From NCBI GenBank assembly GCA_017412505.1, contig JAFPXN010000021.1:1-57364 (forward strand): 57,364 nucleotides of DNA, written 5' to 3'. The DNA comes from Bacillota bacterium. Lineage in GTDB: Bacteria > Bacillota > Clostridia > Peptostreptococcales > Anaerovoracaceae. Shown here in pieces: positions 35,018 through 44,216 of the stretch; within the stretch, counting starts at the first letter, position 1, and the number at the start of each line of letters is the position of its first letter. Made by a program: the position numbers and the translations under genes. The notes below the pieces were generated by a model. The model was not told the DNA's origin. It saw nothing but the letters and a program-made list of their open reading frames with translations, and searched no databases.

Positions 35018-35565
35018 TGGAAAAGAAGAATATGCTGGCTCCGACTATCGTTCTGGTCTGCATCTGCCTCGTAGCTTCCATGCTGCTGGCAGCCACTTTC
35101 CAGATCACGAAGCCTATCATCGACGACATCAACGTCCGCATGGCGAACGAATCCAGAGCGGAAGTCCTGCCTGAGGCAGACGGCTTCACGCAGGTGGACA
35201 CCGAGCTGCTGGACGGCGTCACCGAAGTCTACAAAGCGGACAACGGCGCCGGTTACGTCATCACTTCCGCGTTTAAGGGCTTTGGCGGCCTCGTCACCGT
35301 CATGACTGGTATGGACGCAGAGGGCGTGATCCAGAACATCAAGGTCACGGACGCTTCCAACGAGACCCCGGGCCTGGGCTCCAAGACCACGCTTCCCGAC
35401 CACACGAACAAGTTCCAGGGCGTAAGCGGAACGATCACGATGGACAAGGAAGCCGAAGGCACCTACATCGCCCCGGTCACGGGCGCAAGCTATTCCTCCA
35501 AGGCAGTGTTCAATGCGGTCAGCGCAGCGCTCGCCCAGTATGAACAGATCGGAGGGAATTTCTAA
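35017..35565 (+). CDS. rnfG: Rnf complex subunit G
   Basis: A 182-residue subunit with one N-terminal helix and an FMN-binding domain outside the membrane. The flavinylation site reads PVTGASYSS near residues 153-161, with Ser in the position where Thr is usual, and the preceding aspartate of the common motif is absent. Covalent FMN would be attached by ApbE (15563-16636). Confidence 0.92.
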   Translation: MEKKNMLAPTIVLVCICLVASMLLAATFQITKPIIDDINVRMANESRAEVLPEADGFTQVDTELLDGVTEVYKADNGAGYVITSAFKGFGGLVTVMTGMDAEGVIQNIKVTDASNETPGLGSKTTLPDHTNKFQGVSGTITMDKEAEGTYIAPVTGASYSSKAVFNAVSAALAQYEQIGGNF

Positions 35566-36248
35566 TGGATAACAAGAAGAGCAAACTGAGCATCTTCACA
35601 AACGGATTTATCAAGGAGAACCCGATCCTGGTCCTGGTCCTGGGCACCTGCCCCACGCTGGCGGTTTCCACCATGGCATCCAACGGTATCGGCATGGGTC
35701 TGTGCGTTACGTTCGTTCTGACCTTCTCCAATATCTTTATCTCCGCGCTGAAGAAGATCATTCCCGACACGGTGCGCATTCCCTGCTACATCGTCGTCAT
35801 TTCCACGTTCGTTACGATCCTGCAGATGCTGCTGCAGGCGTACCTGCCCGACTTGAACAAGTCTCTGGGCCTGTATGTACCCCTGATCGTAGTTAACTGC
35901 ATCATCCTCGGCCGTGCGGAAGCATTCGCCAACAAGAACAGCGTCGTAGACTCCGCTCTCGACGGACTGGGCATGGGCCTGGGCTACACCTGCGCCCTGA
36001 CCATCATGGCCTGCATCCGCGAACTGCTGGGCGCCGGAACGCTGTTCGGCAAAGTGATCACCGCAAACCTGTTCAGCCCGATGTCCATCTTCGTGCTGGC
36101 TCCCGGCGGCTTCTTCACGTTCGGCTGCATCATCGCAGCGCTGAACAAGCTGACCAAGGGTAAGAGAAGAGAAAAGCAGAAGGAAAACAAGTGCCTCGGC
36201 TGTGCCGGCGCAGACGGTTGCCCTGCTGCTGAAGAAGGAGGTTGCTAA
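35565..36248 (+). CDS. rnfE: Rnf complex subunit E with cysteine-rich tail
   Basis: A 227-residue membrane subunit with six helices and the conserved GTCPTLAV and CIRELLGAGT segments. After the last helix the chain continues in a basic stretch and ends KCLGCAGADGCPAAEEGGC, with four cysteines, beyond the usual end of enterobacterial homologues. Together with RnfA it forms the channel and membrane cluster of the complex. Confidence 0.93.
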   Translation: MDNKKSKLSIFTNGFIKENPILVLVLGTCPTLAVSTMASNGIGMGLCVTFVLTFSNIFISALKKIIPDTVRIPCYIVVISTFVTILQMLLQAYLPDLNKSLGLYVPLIVVNCIILGRAEAFANKNSVVDSALDGLGMGLGYTCALTIMACIRELLGAGTLFGKVITANLFSPMSIFVLAPGGFFTFGCIIAALNKLTKGKRREKQKENKCLGCAGADGCPAAEEGGC

Positions 36249-36250
36249 TC

Positions 36251-36844
36251 ATGAAAGAACTGTTAATGATCATTATGGCAGCCGTCCTTGCCAACAACTA
36301 CGTTCTGGTTCGCTTCCTGGGCATCTGCCCGTTCCTGGGCGTATCCAAGAAGCTGGACTCTGCCGTCGGTATGTCTTTCGCCGTTATCTTCGTTATGGTA
36401 CTGGCGACCGCCGCTACCTGGCCCATTCAGCACCTGCTGCTGGACCCCAACGGCATCGGCTACATGCAGACGACCGTATTCATCCTCGTTATCGCGGCTC
36501 TGGTACAGCTGATCGAGCTGTTCATGAAGAAGTCGATTCCCGCGCTGCATAAGTCGCTGGGTATCTACCTCCCGCTGATCACTACGAACTGCGCCGTTCT
36601 GGGTGTCTGCACCCTGAACATCGACGAGGGCTACGGATTCATCCAGTCCCTGGTGAACGCCTTCGGTTCCGGCGTCGGCTTCCTGCTTGCCATGTTCCTG
36701 TTCGCAGGCGTGCGCAGCAAGATCGAAGACAACGACTATCCCGAATGCTTCAAGGGCGTTGCGTCCACTCTGGTTGCCGCATCCATCCTGAGCGTCTCCT
36801 TCATGGGATTCTCCGGCATGATCGACAGCATCTTCGGAATGTAA
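36251..36844 (+). CDS. rnfA: Rnf complex subunit A
   Basis: A 197-residue six-helix membrane subunit, homologous to RnfE, with NNYVLVRFLGICPFLGVS near the start and the symmetric TNCAVLGV segment. The two cysteines of these motifs are thought to hold an iron-sulfur centre with RnfE. GAAGGAGG precedes ATG 36251. Confidence 0.94.
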   Translation: MKELLMIIMAAVLANNYVLVRFLGICPFLGVSKKLDSAVGMSFAVIFVMVLATAATWPIQHLLLDPNGIGYMQTTVFILVIAALVQLIELFMKKSIPALHKSLGIYLPLITTNCAVLGVCTLNIDEGYGFIQSLVNAFGSGVGFLLAMFLFAGVRSKIEDNDYPECFKGVASTLVAASILSVSFMGFSGMIDSIFGM

Positions 36845-36858
36845 AGGAGGCGTAAGGT

Positions 36859-37785
36859 ATGTTAACAGCATCTGCATTTATGACTCCTGTCGTTCTGACC
36901 GTCGTTACCGGTCTGATCGCCGCCGTTCTCCTCACCGTGGCCGCGAAGGTCTTCGCGGTTCCCGTGGACGAGACCCAGGTGAAGATCCGCGAATGCCTGC
37001 CCGGCGCGAACTGCGGCGCCTGCGGCTACGTAGGCTGCGACGATTACGCCGCTGCCCTGGCTGCGGACCACTCCATCGCACCGAACAAGTGCGTTCCCGG
37101 CGGCGCCGGCGCTGCTGCAGGCATTGCGGCAGTTCTGGGCGTGGAAGCCGGCGCGACCGAAGAGAGAGTCGCGAAAGTCATGTGCTCCGGCACCTGCGAC
37201 AATACGTCCCCCGAAATGGACTATCAGGGCTACAAGTCCTGCGCCGCCGTCAAGAACTTCTTCGGCGGCCCCGGCACCTGCAAGTTCGGCTGCATCGGTC
37301 TGGGCGACTGCGTCAAGGCCTGCAAATTCGACGCCATCCATGTGGAAGACGGCGTAGCGAAGGTAGACCGCGACAAGTGCGTTGCCTGCGGCGCCTGCGC
37401 GAACACCTGCCCGCAGAAGATCATCGACATCCTGCCGAAGGCCAGCCGCGTCACCGTCGACTGCTCCAGCAAGGATATGGGCAAGTTTGTCACGAAGGCC
37501 TGCAAAGTCGGCTGCATCGGCTGCAAGATGTGCGAAAAGACCTGTAAGTTCGACGCGATCCACGTCGTGGACAATCTTGCAAAGATCGATCCCGAGAAGT
37601 GCAAGAACTGCGGCATGTGCGCCAAGGCCTGCCCGCGCAAGATCATCACGGTCGTTCCGCGCCCCGGCCAAAAGCCCATCGTCAAGGTCGCTCCGAAGCC
37701 CGCGGAAGGCGAGACCCCGGTCAAGCCCTCTGAGATCACGAGACCTGCCGCTCCCGCGGCAGAGCCCGAAAAGAAGACCGAATAG
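36859..37785 (+). CDS. rnfB: Rnf complex subunit B (ferredoxin-like)
   Basis: A 308-residue subunit with one N-terminal helix, the CLPGANCGACGYVGC cluster motif, then further four-cysteine motifs (CGACANTCPQK, CIGCKMCEKTCK, CGMCAKACPRK), fitting several [4Fe-4S] clusters. It takes electrons from ferredoxin. The C-terminal 40 residues are Pro/Ala/Lys-rich. AAGGAGG precedes the ATG; it ends the operon. Confidence 0.95.
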   Translation: MLTASAFMTPVVLTVVTGLIAAVLLTVAAKVFAVPVDETQVKIRECLPGANCGACGYVGCDDYAAALAADHSIAPNKCVPGGAGAAAGIAAVLGVEAGATEERVAKVMCSGTCDNTSPEMDYQGYKSCAAVKNFFGGPGTCKFGCIGLGDCVKACKFDAIHVEDGVAKVDRDKCVACGACANTCPQKIIDILPKASRVTVDCSSKDMGKFVTKACKVGCIGCKMCEKTCKFDAIHVVDNLAKIDPEKCKNCGMCAKACPRKIITVVPRPGQKPIVKVAPKPAEGETPVKPSEITRPAAPAAEPEKKTE

Positions 37786-37809
37786 GACTTCCCACAACTG
37801 AACTCATTT

Positions 37810-37842
37810 AGACCCGGAGGTGAAAACCTTCGGGTCTTTTAT
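37810..37842 (+). terminator. Terminator of the rnf operon
   Basis: AGACCCGGAGG (37810-37820) pairs with CCTTCGGGTCT (37828-37838) with one wobble, followed by TTT. Confidence 0.85.
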
Positions 37843-37856
37843 GTTGCGCCAAAATG

Positions 37857-37865
37857 TGATACAAT
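37857..37865 (+). promoter_or_regulatory. Extended -10 promoter for the acyl-CoA synthetase gene
   Basis: TGATACAAT immediately after the rnf terminator, 37 bases before the ATG; no good -35. Confidence 0.55.
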
Positions 37866-37902
37866 GTGCTTTACTGTAGAGGTATGACAGGAGATTTTTG
37901 GC

Positions 37903-39588
37903 ATGCTTAGAAAAGTAACAGACCTCCGGGATCTGATGAATTATGCCGCGTCCAAATACGGATCCGGCGCAGCCTATTTGTATAAGGAGAAAGTGGGAGG
38001 GGATTATATCCCCATCTCGTTCGAGCGTTTCCGCGAAGACGTGTACAGCTTCGGCAGCGCGCTGCTGGCCGAAGGCTTCCGCGGCAAGCATATCGCGGTG
38101 ATCGGCGAGAACCGCTACGAGTGGATCGTCACGTATTTCGCGGTCGCCTGCGGTCTGGGGGTCATCGTGCCCCTGGATAAGGAACTGCCGGTGCAGGAGA
38201 TCGCCGCGCTGGCAGGACGGGCCGAGATCTCGGCCATCGTCTATTCCGCGAAGGTCGGCGAAAAGGTGAAGAGCGCCCTGGAAGGCATGGACGGCGTCAC
38301 CCGCATCTGCATGGACCTGCCCGACCACGAGGACGGCGTTCTGTCGTTCAACGCGCTGCGCAACAAGGGCGAAGCCCTGCGGGCGCTCGGCTCGGACAAT
38401 TACGCGCAGCTGCCCATCGATCCGGACGAATTCTGCACGCTCATCTTCACGTCGGGCACGACGGGGCTGGCGAAAGGCGTCATGCTCTGCCACCGCAACC
38501 TGGCCTACGACGTCAGCGCGCTGTATCAGTACGTGGAACTGGACCGCTTCAAGGACCGCAAGGTGACCCTTTCCATCCTGCCCATGCACCACACGTTCGA
38601 ATTCACGGCGGACGTGCTCGGATCCATGCACCAGGGCGGCACGGTCGCGTTCTGCGAAGGGCTGAAGTATATCACGAAGAACATGGAGCAGGCGAAGGTG
38701 ACGTACCTGATCGCCGTCCCGCTGATCTTCGAGAATATGCACGCGAAGATCTGGAAGCAGGCGGAGAAAGCCGGCAAAGCGGACAAGATGCGCAAGGCCA
38801 TCAAGATGGTCAACGCGCTGTCCCACATCGACCACAAAGTGATGCGCAAGACCGCGAGGCTGTTCAAGGACGTGCACAACGCCATGGGCGGCTGCGTCAA
38901 GCTGTTCATCGTGGGCGGCGCCGCATCCGACCCCAACGTCATCCGCAATTACATGTCCATGGGCATCAATATGGTGCAGGGCTACGGCATGACGGAGTGC
39001 GCGCCCATCATCGCGCTCAACCCGGATTACGCCTGCAAGCCCGCCTCTGTGGGGCTGCCTCTGCCCGGGACGGAAGTGTTCATCGACGACCCAGACATCG
39101 ACGGCATCGGCGAGATCGTGTGCAAGAGCCCCGCGGTCATGCTGGGCTACTACAAAGACGAAGAAGAGACGGCTAAAGTGCTGAGCAAGGACGGCTGGCT
39201 GCACACCGGCGACTATGGTTATATCGACCGGGACGGCTACGTGTACATCACGGGGCGCAAGAAGAACGTCATCGTCACGAAGAACGGCAAGAACGTCTTC
39301 CCCGAAGAGGTGGAATATTACCTGATGAAGAGCCCCTTCATCCGGGAGGTCGTCGTCCGGGGTGAGGACGACGGCGATAAGGATCTGGCGGTCATGGCGG
39401 AGATCTACTGTGACCCGCAGGCCCTGCAGGAAGCCGGTTCCCCCGAAGGGGAGGCGCTGCGCGCCCTCATCAAGAAAGAGGTCGACGCCTGCAACGAAAT
39501 GATGCCTCTGTACAAGCGGGTCAAACGGTTCGAGCTCAGAGACCGGGAATTCGAGAAAACTACGACGCAAAAGATCAAGAGGTGGTAA
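37903..39588 (+). CDS. AMP-forming acyl-CoA synthetase / ligase
   Basis: A 561-residue adenylate-forming enzyme with phosphate loop IFTSGTTGLAKGV (near residue 185), YGMTECAP, the GWLHTGDYGYID motif and the lysine-bearing GRKKNVIVTKNGKNVFPEEVE hinge region. It most resembles long-chain fatty-acyl-CoA ligases, which activate fatty acids with ATP and CoA. AGGAG precedes the ATG. The racemase gene follows after two bases. Confidence 0.88.
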   Translation: MLRKVTDLRDLMNYAASKYGSGAAYLYKEKVGGDYIPISFERFREDVYSFGSALLAEGFRGKHIAVIGENRYEWIVTYFAVACGLGVIVPLDKELPVQEIAALAGRAEISAIVYSAKVGEKVKSALEGMDGVTRICMDLPDHEDGVLSFNALRNKGEALRALGSDNYAQLPIDPDEFCTLIFTSGTTGLAKGVMLCHRNLAYDVSALYQYVELDRFKDRKVTLSILPMHHTFEFTADVLGSMHQGGTVAFCEGLKYITKNMEQAKVTYLIAVPLIFENMHAKIWKQAEKAGKADKMRKAIKMVNALSHIDHKVMRKTARLFKDVHNAMGGCVKLFIVGGAASDPNVIRNYMSMGINMVQGYGMTECAPIIALNPDYACKPASVGLPLPGTEVFIDDPDIDGIGEIVCKSPAVMLGYYKDEEETAKVLSKDGWLHTGDYGYIDRDGYVYITGRKKNVIVTKNGKNVFPEEVEYYLMKSPFIREVVVRGEDDGDKDLAVMAEIYCDPQALQEAGSPEGEALRALIKKEVDACNEMMPLYKRVKRFELRDREFEKTTTQKIKRW

Positions 39589-39590
39589 CG

Positions 39591-40682
39591 ATGTATCCGC
39601 AATTGGAGATCGATTTAAAAAAGCTGCGCTATAACGCGCAGGAAGTGGTGAACCGCTGCAGGCGCTGCGGCATCGACGTGTGCGGCGTCACGAAGTGCTA
39701 CTGGTCCGACCCGAAGATCGCGCAGACCTATCTGGACGCCGGCGCGAAGCAGCTGGGCACCAGCAGGCTTTCCCAGATCCGCAAAATGCGGGAAGCCGGC
39801 CTGAAGACCGAATACCTGCTGCTGCGCGTGCCGCAGATGTGCGAATTGGGGGAGGTCGCCGAACTGGCGGATTATTCGCTGGAGAGCGACCTGGACGTCA
39901 TGAAGGCCCTCAATCACGAATGCGAGAAGCGGGACGTCGTCCATAACGTCATCGTCATGGCGGACCTGGGAGACCTTCGCGAAGGCTTCTGGGACAAGGA
40001 CGAGATGGTGGACGCCTGCGTGTTCGTGGACCGTTCCCTGCATAACCTGCATCTGGCGGGTATCGGGGTCAACCTGGGCTGCTACGGCGCCATCCAGCCA
40101 ACTCCGGAAAAGATGACCGACCTGATCGCGATCGCGAGACGGATCGAAGAACGCATCGGAAGACCCCTGGAGATCATCTCCGGCGGCGCGACGAGCACGT
40201 TCTCCCTCGTGCACTGGGACACGATCCCTGCCGGGATCAACCACGTGCGCATCGGCGAAGGCGTGGCGCTTGCCTACGACCTGCCGTACATCTGGGGCAT
40301 CAAGGATATGGACTATCTGTACTGCGACGCGTTTACGCTGAAGGCGCAGGTGCTGGAAGTGCGCGGCAAGGCCAGTTATCCCCAGGGCAAGTTTTGCATC
40401 GACTGCTTCGGCGACGTGCCCACGTTCGAGGACAGAGGCTTCCGCAAGAGAGCGCTGCTGGGCGTCGGACGCGCGGACGTCGGAACGGTCGAAAAACTGA
40501 GACCCCGCCTGAAGGGCGTGGAAGTACTCGGCGGGTCCTCCGACCACCTGATCGTGGATGTCGAGGACTGCGAAAGACCCATTAAGCCCGGCGACGTGCT
40601 GGAATTCGACATGTGCTACGCGACCATCGTCGGAGGCACGATCAGCCCGGACGTAGAAAAGGTATATATCGACGGTGAATAA
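39591..40682 (+). CDS. PLP-dependent amino-acid racemase, alanine-racemase family (ornithine-racemase-like)
   Basis: A 363-residue type III PLP enzyme. The catalytic lysine is Lys35 in CGVTKCYW, and SGGATST binds the phosphate. It resembles the Clostridial ornithine racemase group, which converts L- to D-ornithine during amino-acid fermentation, more than cell-wall alanine racemases. AGAGGTGG precedes the ATG. The binding lipoprotein starts inside its last codons (8-base overlap). Substrate is inferred. Confidence 0.8.
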   Translation: MYPQLEIDLKKLRYNAQEVVNRCRRCGIDVCGVTKCYWSDPKIAQTYLDAGAKQLGTSRLSQIRKMREAGLKTEYLLLRVPQMCELGEVAELADYSLESDLDVMKALNHECEKRDVVHNVIVMADLGDLREGFWDKDEMVDACVFVDRSLHNLHLAGIGVNLGCYGAIQPTPEKMTDLIAIARRIEERIGRPLEIISGGATSTFSLVHWDTIPAGINHVRIGEGVALAYDLPYIWGIKDMDYLYCDAFTLKAQVLEVRGKASYPQGKFCIDCFGDVPTFEDRGFRKRALLGVGRADVGTVEKLRPRLKGVEVLGGSSDHLIVDVEDCERPIKPGDVLEFDMCYATIVGGTISPDVEKVYIDGE

Positions 40683-41871
40683 CGTTTTTAAACGGTGCGG
40701 CGCGCTGCTGCTGGCAGTCCTGCTGGCCTGCTCCCTGAGCGGCTGCACCACGTACAAAAACTTCCACGCCGCCTTTTTCGAAAAGGATAAGGAACAGGAA
40801 GTCATCAAGATCGGCGTGTTCGAGCCGCAGACCGGCGCGGACGCGCAGGACGCTGCCGAGGAGATCAATGGCATCGAACTGGCCTGGGAACTGTATCCGG
40901 AAGTGATGGGCAAACGCGTGGAGCTGGTCTACGCAGATAACCAGTCCGACGTGGACATGGCCAGGACGGCGGCGCAGTCTCTCGTGGACAGCGGCGTGCG
41001 GCTGGTGCTCGGCAGTTACAAAAGCACGCTGTCCCTGGCAGGCAGCGATATTTTCGACGCGGCGGATCTGCCGGCTATCGGCATTTCCATTACGAACCCC
41101 ATCGTCACGCAGACGAACGAGTTCTATTTCCGCGTGTGTTTCGTCGACGCGTTCCAGGGCATCAGCGCCGCGCACTACGTGCACGACTACCTGCGCCAGA
41201 ACGACGCCGTCTGCTTCAAACAGACCGGAGACGACTACGCGGACACCATGATCGAACAGTTCCGCCAGCGTATGGACCGTCTGACTGCAGGCGCCGGAAC
41301 CGTCACAGTGCTGGAATATCCGGAAGGCACCGAGGATTTCTCCGTCTATCTGAAGCGCGTCGGCGCGACGGGATGCAAGGCGGTGTTCTTTCCCTGCGCT
41401 TCTTCCATCGGCTATAAAGTCCTGTACCAGGCGGCTCCCATGGGGCTGCGCTGGATCGGCTGCGCGAAGTGGGAAGATCTGCAGGAGACGGCCAGGGCCG
41501 GCATCGAGGGCGGCGACGTCGCGTTCCTGAACGGGGTCACGTTCGTGAGAGGCTTCGACGCGGCTTCGTCCGTAACGCCCATGACGGACGTGTTCAAAAA
41601 GGCTTACGCGGAAAAATACGGGGACGAGGCTCCGTCCGAAAACTGCGCCCTGGGCTTCGATGCCTACCTGATGGCGCTGGAGGGTATACGCCTTTCGGAG
41701 GATACGGACGACGGGATCATCCTCACGAGCAAGTTGAAGAGCATCCGGAATCTCGAGGGAGCGACAGGCTACATCAGCATCAACTCCCAGGGGGATCCCA
41801 CAAAGGATGTCGTCATAGAAGTGATCACAAACGACGGCCCGGCCGTGGTCTACACGGTCGCGCCTAACTAA
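40675..41871 (+). CDS. Branched-chain-type ABC substrate-binding lipoprotein
   Basis: A 398-residue periplasmic-binding-protein family 6 protein. The signal peptide ends in the lipobox LSGC. The mature domain shows IKIGVFEPQTGADAQDAAEEINGIELA and LVLGSYKSTLSLA, typical of amino-acid receptors of the LivJ type. No permease or ATPase gene is adjacent, so it is an orphan receptor or works with a transporter elsewhere. GTG start, coupled to the racemase gene. Confidence 0.85.
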   Translation: MNNVFKRCGALLLAVLLACSLSGCTTYKNFHAAFFEKDKEQEVIKIGVFEPQTGADAQDAAEEINGIELAWELYPEVMGKRVELVYADNQSDVDMARTAAQSLVDSGVRLVLGSYKSTLSLAGSDIFDAADLPAIGISITNPIVTQTNEFYFRVCFVDAFQGISAAHYVHDYLRQNDAVCFKQTGDDYADTMIEQFRQRMDRLTAGAGTVTVLEYPEGTEDFSVYLKRVGATGCKAVFFPCASSIGYKVLYQAAPMGLRWIGCAKWEDLQETARAGIEGGDVAFLNGVTFVRGFDAASSVTPMTDVFKKAYAEKYGDEAPSENCALGFDAYLMALEGIRLSEDTDDGIILTSKLKSIRNLEGATGYISINSQGDPTKDVVIEVITNDGPAVVYTVAPN

Positions 41872-41891
41872 ATCAAGAAAAGGAGACTAAA

Positions 41892-42128
41892 ATGAACGAA
41901 CAGATCAAAGAAGCGCTGGAACAGATCCGCCCCTTCCTGCAGAGAGACGGAGGCGACGTGCAGTTTATCGACTTCACCGAAGACGGCGTCGTTAAAGTGC
42001 AGCTGGAAGGCCACTGCGCAGGCTGCCCCCACGCCCAGATGACGGTCAAGAACGGCATCGAAGCGTTCCTGAAGGAAAACTTCACGGAAGTCACGGCTGT
42101 CGAAGCGGTCAACCAGTATCAGTTCTAG
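41892..42128 (+). CDS. NifU C-terminal domain (Nfu-type) iron-sulfur scaffold
   Basis: A 78-residue Nfu-type protein with the cluster-binding CAGC motif (Cys42, Cys45) after LQRDGGDVQF. It transfers [4Fe-4S] clusters to apoproteins. AAGGAGA precedes the ATG. This is a complete stand-alone domain, common in Clostridia. Confidence 0.92.
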   Translation: MNEQIKEALEQIRPFLQRDGGDVQFIDFTEDGVVKVQLEGHCAGCPHAQMTVKNGIEAFLKENFTEVTAVEAVNQYQF

Positions 42129-42150
42129 AAGAATCGTTACGGAAAAGGGT

Positions 42151-43620
42151 ATGGGAAGACACACCAGAAAGAAGAAAAGAGTAAAGATCCACTGGGGTAG
42201 AATGCTTTTGTCCTGCCTCGTGCTGTTTGCCGTCATCTTTGCCGGAATCCTGTTCTGGCCGCTGCCTGCGAAGGCGGAGCCGGAGATCTTCGACGAGGAC
42301 CCGATAGCCGAGGAACCGGCTCCGGAGCCCGTCCATCTGTCCATCCGCGCGGTGGGCGACGTCATGTGCCATCCGGCGCAGTATCAATCCGCTTATAATG
42401 CGTCGACTGGCGTGTACGACTTCAGCGGGAACTACACCTACATCAAGAAGTACATCCAGGACGCGGATCTGGCGCTGTGCAACGTGGAGACCACGTTCAA
42501 GGGCGACGGCAATTACGTGGGATACCCCATTTTCAATTCGCCCGACACCCTGGCGACCGCCATCCGCGACGCCGGTTTCGACGTTGCCTGGTTCGCGAAC
42601 AACCACATGATCGATACGGGTAAGACCGGCGTCATGCGCACTGTCGAACTGATGCGCGGCCTCGGCATGACCGTGGCAGGCGCCCGCCTGACGACGGACG
42701 AGCCCCGCTCGCCCATCGTGGAAGTGAACGGCGTCAAGATCGGCATCGTGGCCTATACCTATGAGACGACGACCACGGGCAGACGCCTGATCAACGGCAA
42801 TCCCATCTGGGAAGGCGGCACGGACTTCATCAATTCGTTCCGCTGCGAATCCGGCCTGGCGTACGCCGTGGAAGCGGACCGCGCCGCGATCGCCGCGGAG
42901 ATCAAAGGCTGCCGCGACAGAGGCGCGGACCTGGTCATCGCGTATTTCCACTGGGGCAATGAATACCAGAGAGAGTTCAACGCCGGCGAACACAATATGG
43001 CCCAGTTTGCCGCGGATGCCGGCGCGGACATGATCTTCGCGTCCCACCCGCACCTGCTGCAGGGTGTGGAATGTTTCGAGTACCAGGTGGACTATCCCGT
43101 GCCCGAACCCGAGCCCGAGCCGGAGCCTGTCGAAGAGGAAGAGGAGAACGAGCCCTGGATCATCCGGGTCAGAAAGCACTTCGGACTCATCAAGGAAGAG
43201 GAGCCGGAACCCGAACCCGAGCCCGAACCGGAAGAACCGAAGCCCACGTTCTGGACGAAGAAGGTCCCCGTGTTCTATTCCATGGGCAACCTCATATCCA
43301 ACCAGCGCGTGGAGACCATGAGCGACTATATCCCCGCGAAAGCCCGCTTTACGGAGCAGGGCATGATCGCGTGGGTGGACTTCGATTACGATCCCGAAAC
43401 GAAGGAGATCTCCAACCTGCAGATGCAGTGCCTGCCCACGTGGGTGGAAAAGTATAAGAAGAACGGCCACGTCGAGTATTACATCATCCCGCTGGACAAG
43501 GATCTGGCGTCCAACCCCGAGCTCGCGAACAGCGGCCACCTGAGCCGCGCCCAGCAGGCGCTCGAGGACGTCAAGGCCCTGATCGACCCGGCCATCTGCA
43601 CCGTGATCAATGGATATTAG
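42151..43620 (+). CDS. CapA family protein with Glu-Pro insertions
   Basis: A 489-residue CapA/PgsA-like metallophosphatase-fold protein with one N-terminal membrane segment (about residues 18-38), placing the domain outside the cell. Motifs: AVGDVMCH, NVETTF, FANNHMID, FHWGNEY, ASHPHLLQG and YSMGNL. Between HPHLLQG and YSMGNL, which are usually close together, about 70 residues are inserted with two acidic Glu-Pro runs (roughly residues 315-330 and 350-367). The family includes poly-gamma-glutamate synthesis proteins, but no other cap gene is nearby, so its substrate is open. Confidence 0.85.
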   Translation: MGRHTRKKKRVKIHWGRMLLSCLVLFAVIFAGILFWPLPAKAEPEIFDEDPIAEEPAPEPVHLSIRAVGDVMCHPAQYQSAYNASTGVYDFSGNYTYIKKYIQDADLALCNVETTFKGDGNYVGYPIFNSPDTLATAIRDAGFDVAWFANNHMIDTGKTGVMRTVELMRGLGMTVAGARLTTDEPRSPIVEVNGVKIGIVAYTYETTTTGRRLINGNPIWEGGTDFINSFRCESGLAYAVEADRAAIAAEIKGCRDRGADLVIAYFHWGNEYQREFNAGEHNMAQFAADAGADMIFASHPHLLQGVECFEYQVDYPVPEPEPEPEPVEEEEENEPWIIRVRKHFGLIKEEEPEPEPEPEPEEPKPTFWTKKVPVFYSMGNLISNQRVETMSDYIPAKARFTEQGMIAWVDFDYDPETKEISNLQMQCLPTWVEKYKKNGHVEYYIIPLDKDLASNPELANSGHLSRAQQALEDVKALIDPAICTVINGY

Positions 43621-44110
43621 ATTCGAACTTGCGAAAAAACTGGCGAAGGTCCTGCCGAAGGCCAAGGGCATCACGCTGCGCAGCGTGCGCATGGAAGAGG
43701 GCGCCGCGCTCGCGTCCGCCATCCTGATGGCGGGCGGGTATCAGCAGATCCGCGAAGGCGTGGAGGATTTCCGCATGCGCACGGGCGAGCCGCTGGCCTG
43801 CCGCTCCAAGGGCAAGAGCCTGGAGGTGTATTCCGAGGGCGGCGAAGACCCGCTCGACACGCTGACGGCTTTTCTGTCGCAGGTTGCCTTCAACAGCGAG
43901 GACGCAATGGAGAGCATCGAGTTCTTCCGGCGCTATCTCAGCAGAGAGACGGACAGCGGACTGAAGGCCGTTGCGGTCGAAATGACCGCCGAAGACCTCC
44001 GCATCGTGTGCGAAGCGCGCTGCGAAGAGGGCGAAACGCCCGAAAACGTCTATTCCTGCGTTTCTTCGCTGCTGGATCGCTACGATATGGGAATCATTAA
44101 AAACGAATAA
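43610..44110 (+). CDS. Conserved-looking protein of unknown function
   Basis: A 166-residue acidic soluble protein with no signal peptide or membrane segment and no recognised motif. The ATG lies inside the end of the CapA gene (11-base overlap), with GC-rich codon use like its neighbours, which supports it being a real gene. Two hairpins follow. Confidence 0.6.
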   Translation: MDIRFELAKKLAKVLPKAKGITLRSVRMEEGAALASAILMAGGYQQIREGVEDFRMRTGEPLACRSKGKSLEVYSEGGEDPLDTLTAFLSQVAFNSEDAMESIEFFRRYLSRETDSGLKAVAVEMTAEDLRIVCEARCEEGETPENVYSCVSSLLDRYDMGIIKNE

Positions 44111-44125
44111 AATACCAAATATGGT

Positions 44126-44147
44126 GGGGTCACCGTCCGGTGACCCC
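44126..44147. terminator. Symmetrical hairpin after the CapA operon
   Basis: Perfect 10-base arms 44126-44135 and 44138-44147 but no T-run; may stabilise the 3' end or act together with the terminator at 44217. A third small hairpin is at 44189-44205. Confidence 0.55.
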
Positions 44148-44216
44148 CTATCTGTTGAAAGAAAAGAAACACCCGGATAAGTTGTCGTCGTTTCCGGAGG
44201 AAACGATCGCTGCATA

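Noticed and set aside
37804..39570. 588-codon open frame on the minus strand opposite the acyl-CoA synthetase gene
   Set aside because: It mirrors the GC-biased third positions of the plus-strand gene, has no ribosome binding site and no recognisable motif; the plus strand encodes a clear adenylate-forming enzyme.
42330..43320. CRISPR or tandem-repeat array in the EP-rich part of the CapA gene
   Set aside because: The repeats are in-frame GAG/CCC codons of a Glu-Pro run, without spacers.
42109..43722. 537-codon minus-strand open frame opposite the CapA gene
   Set aside because: No start signal or motif, and spans two well-supported plus-strand genes.
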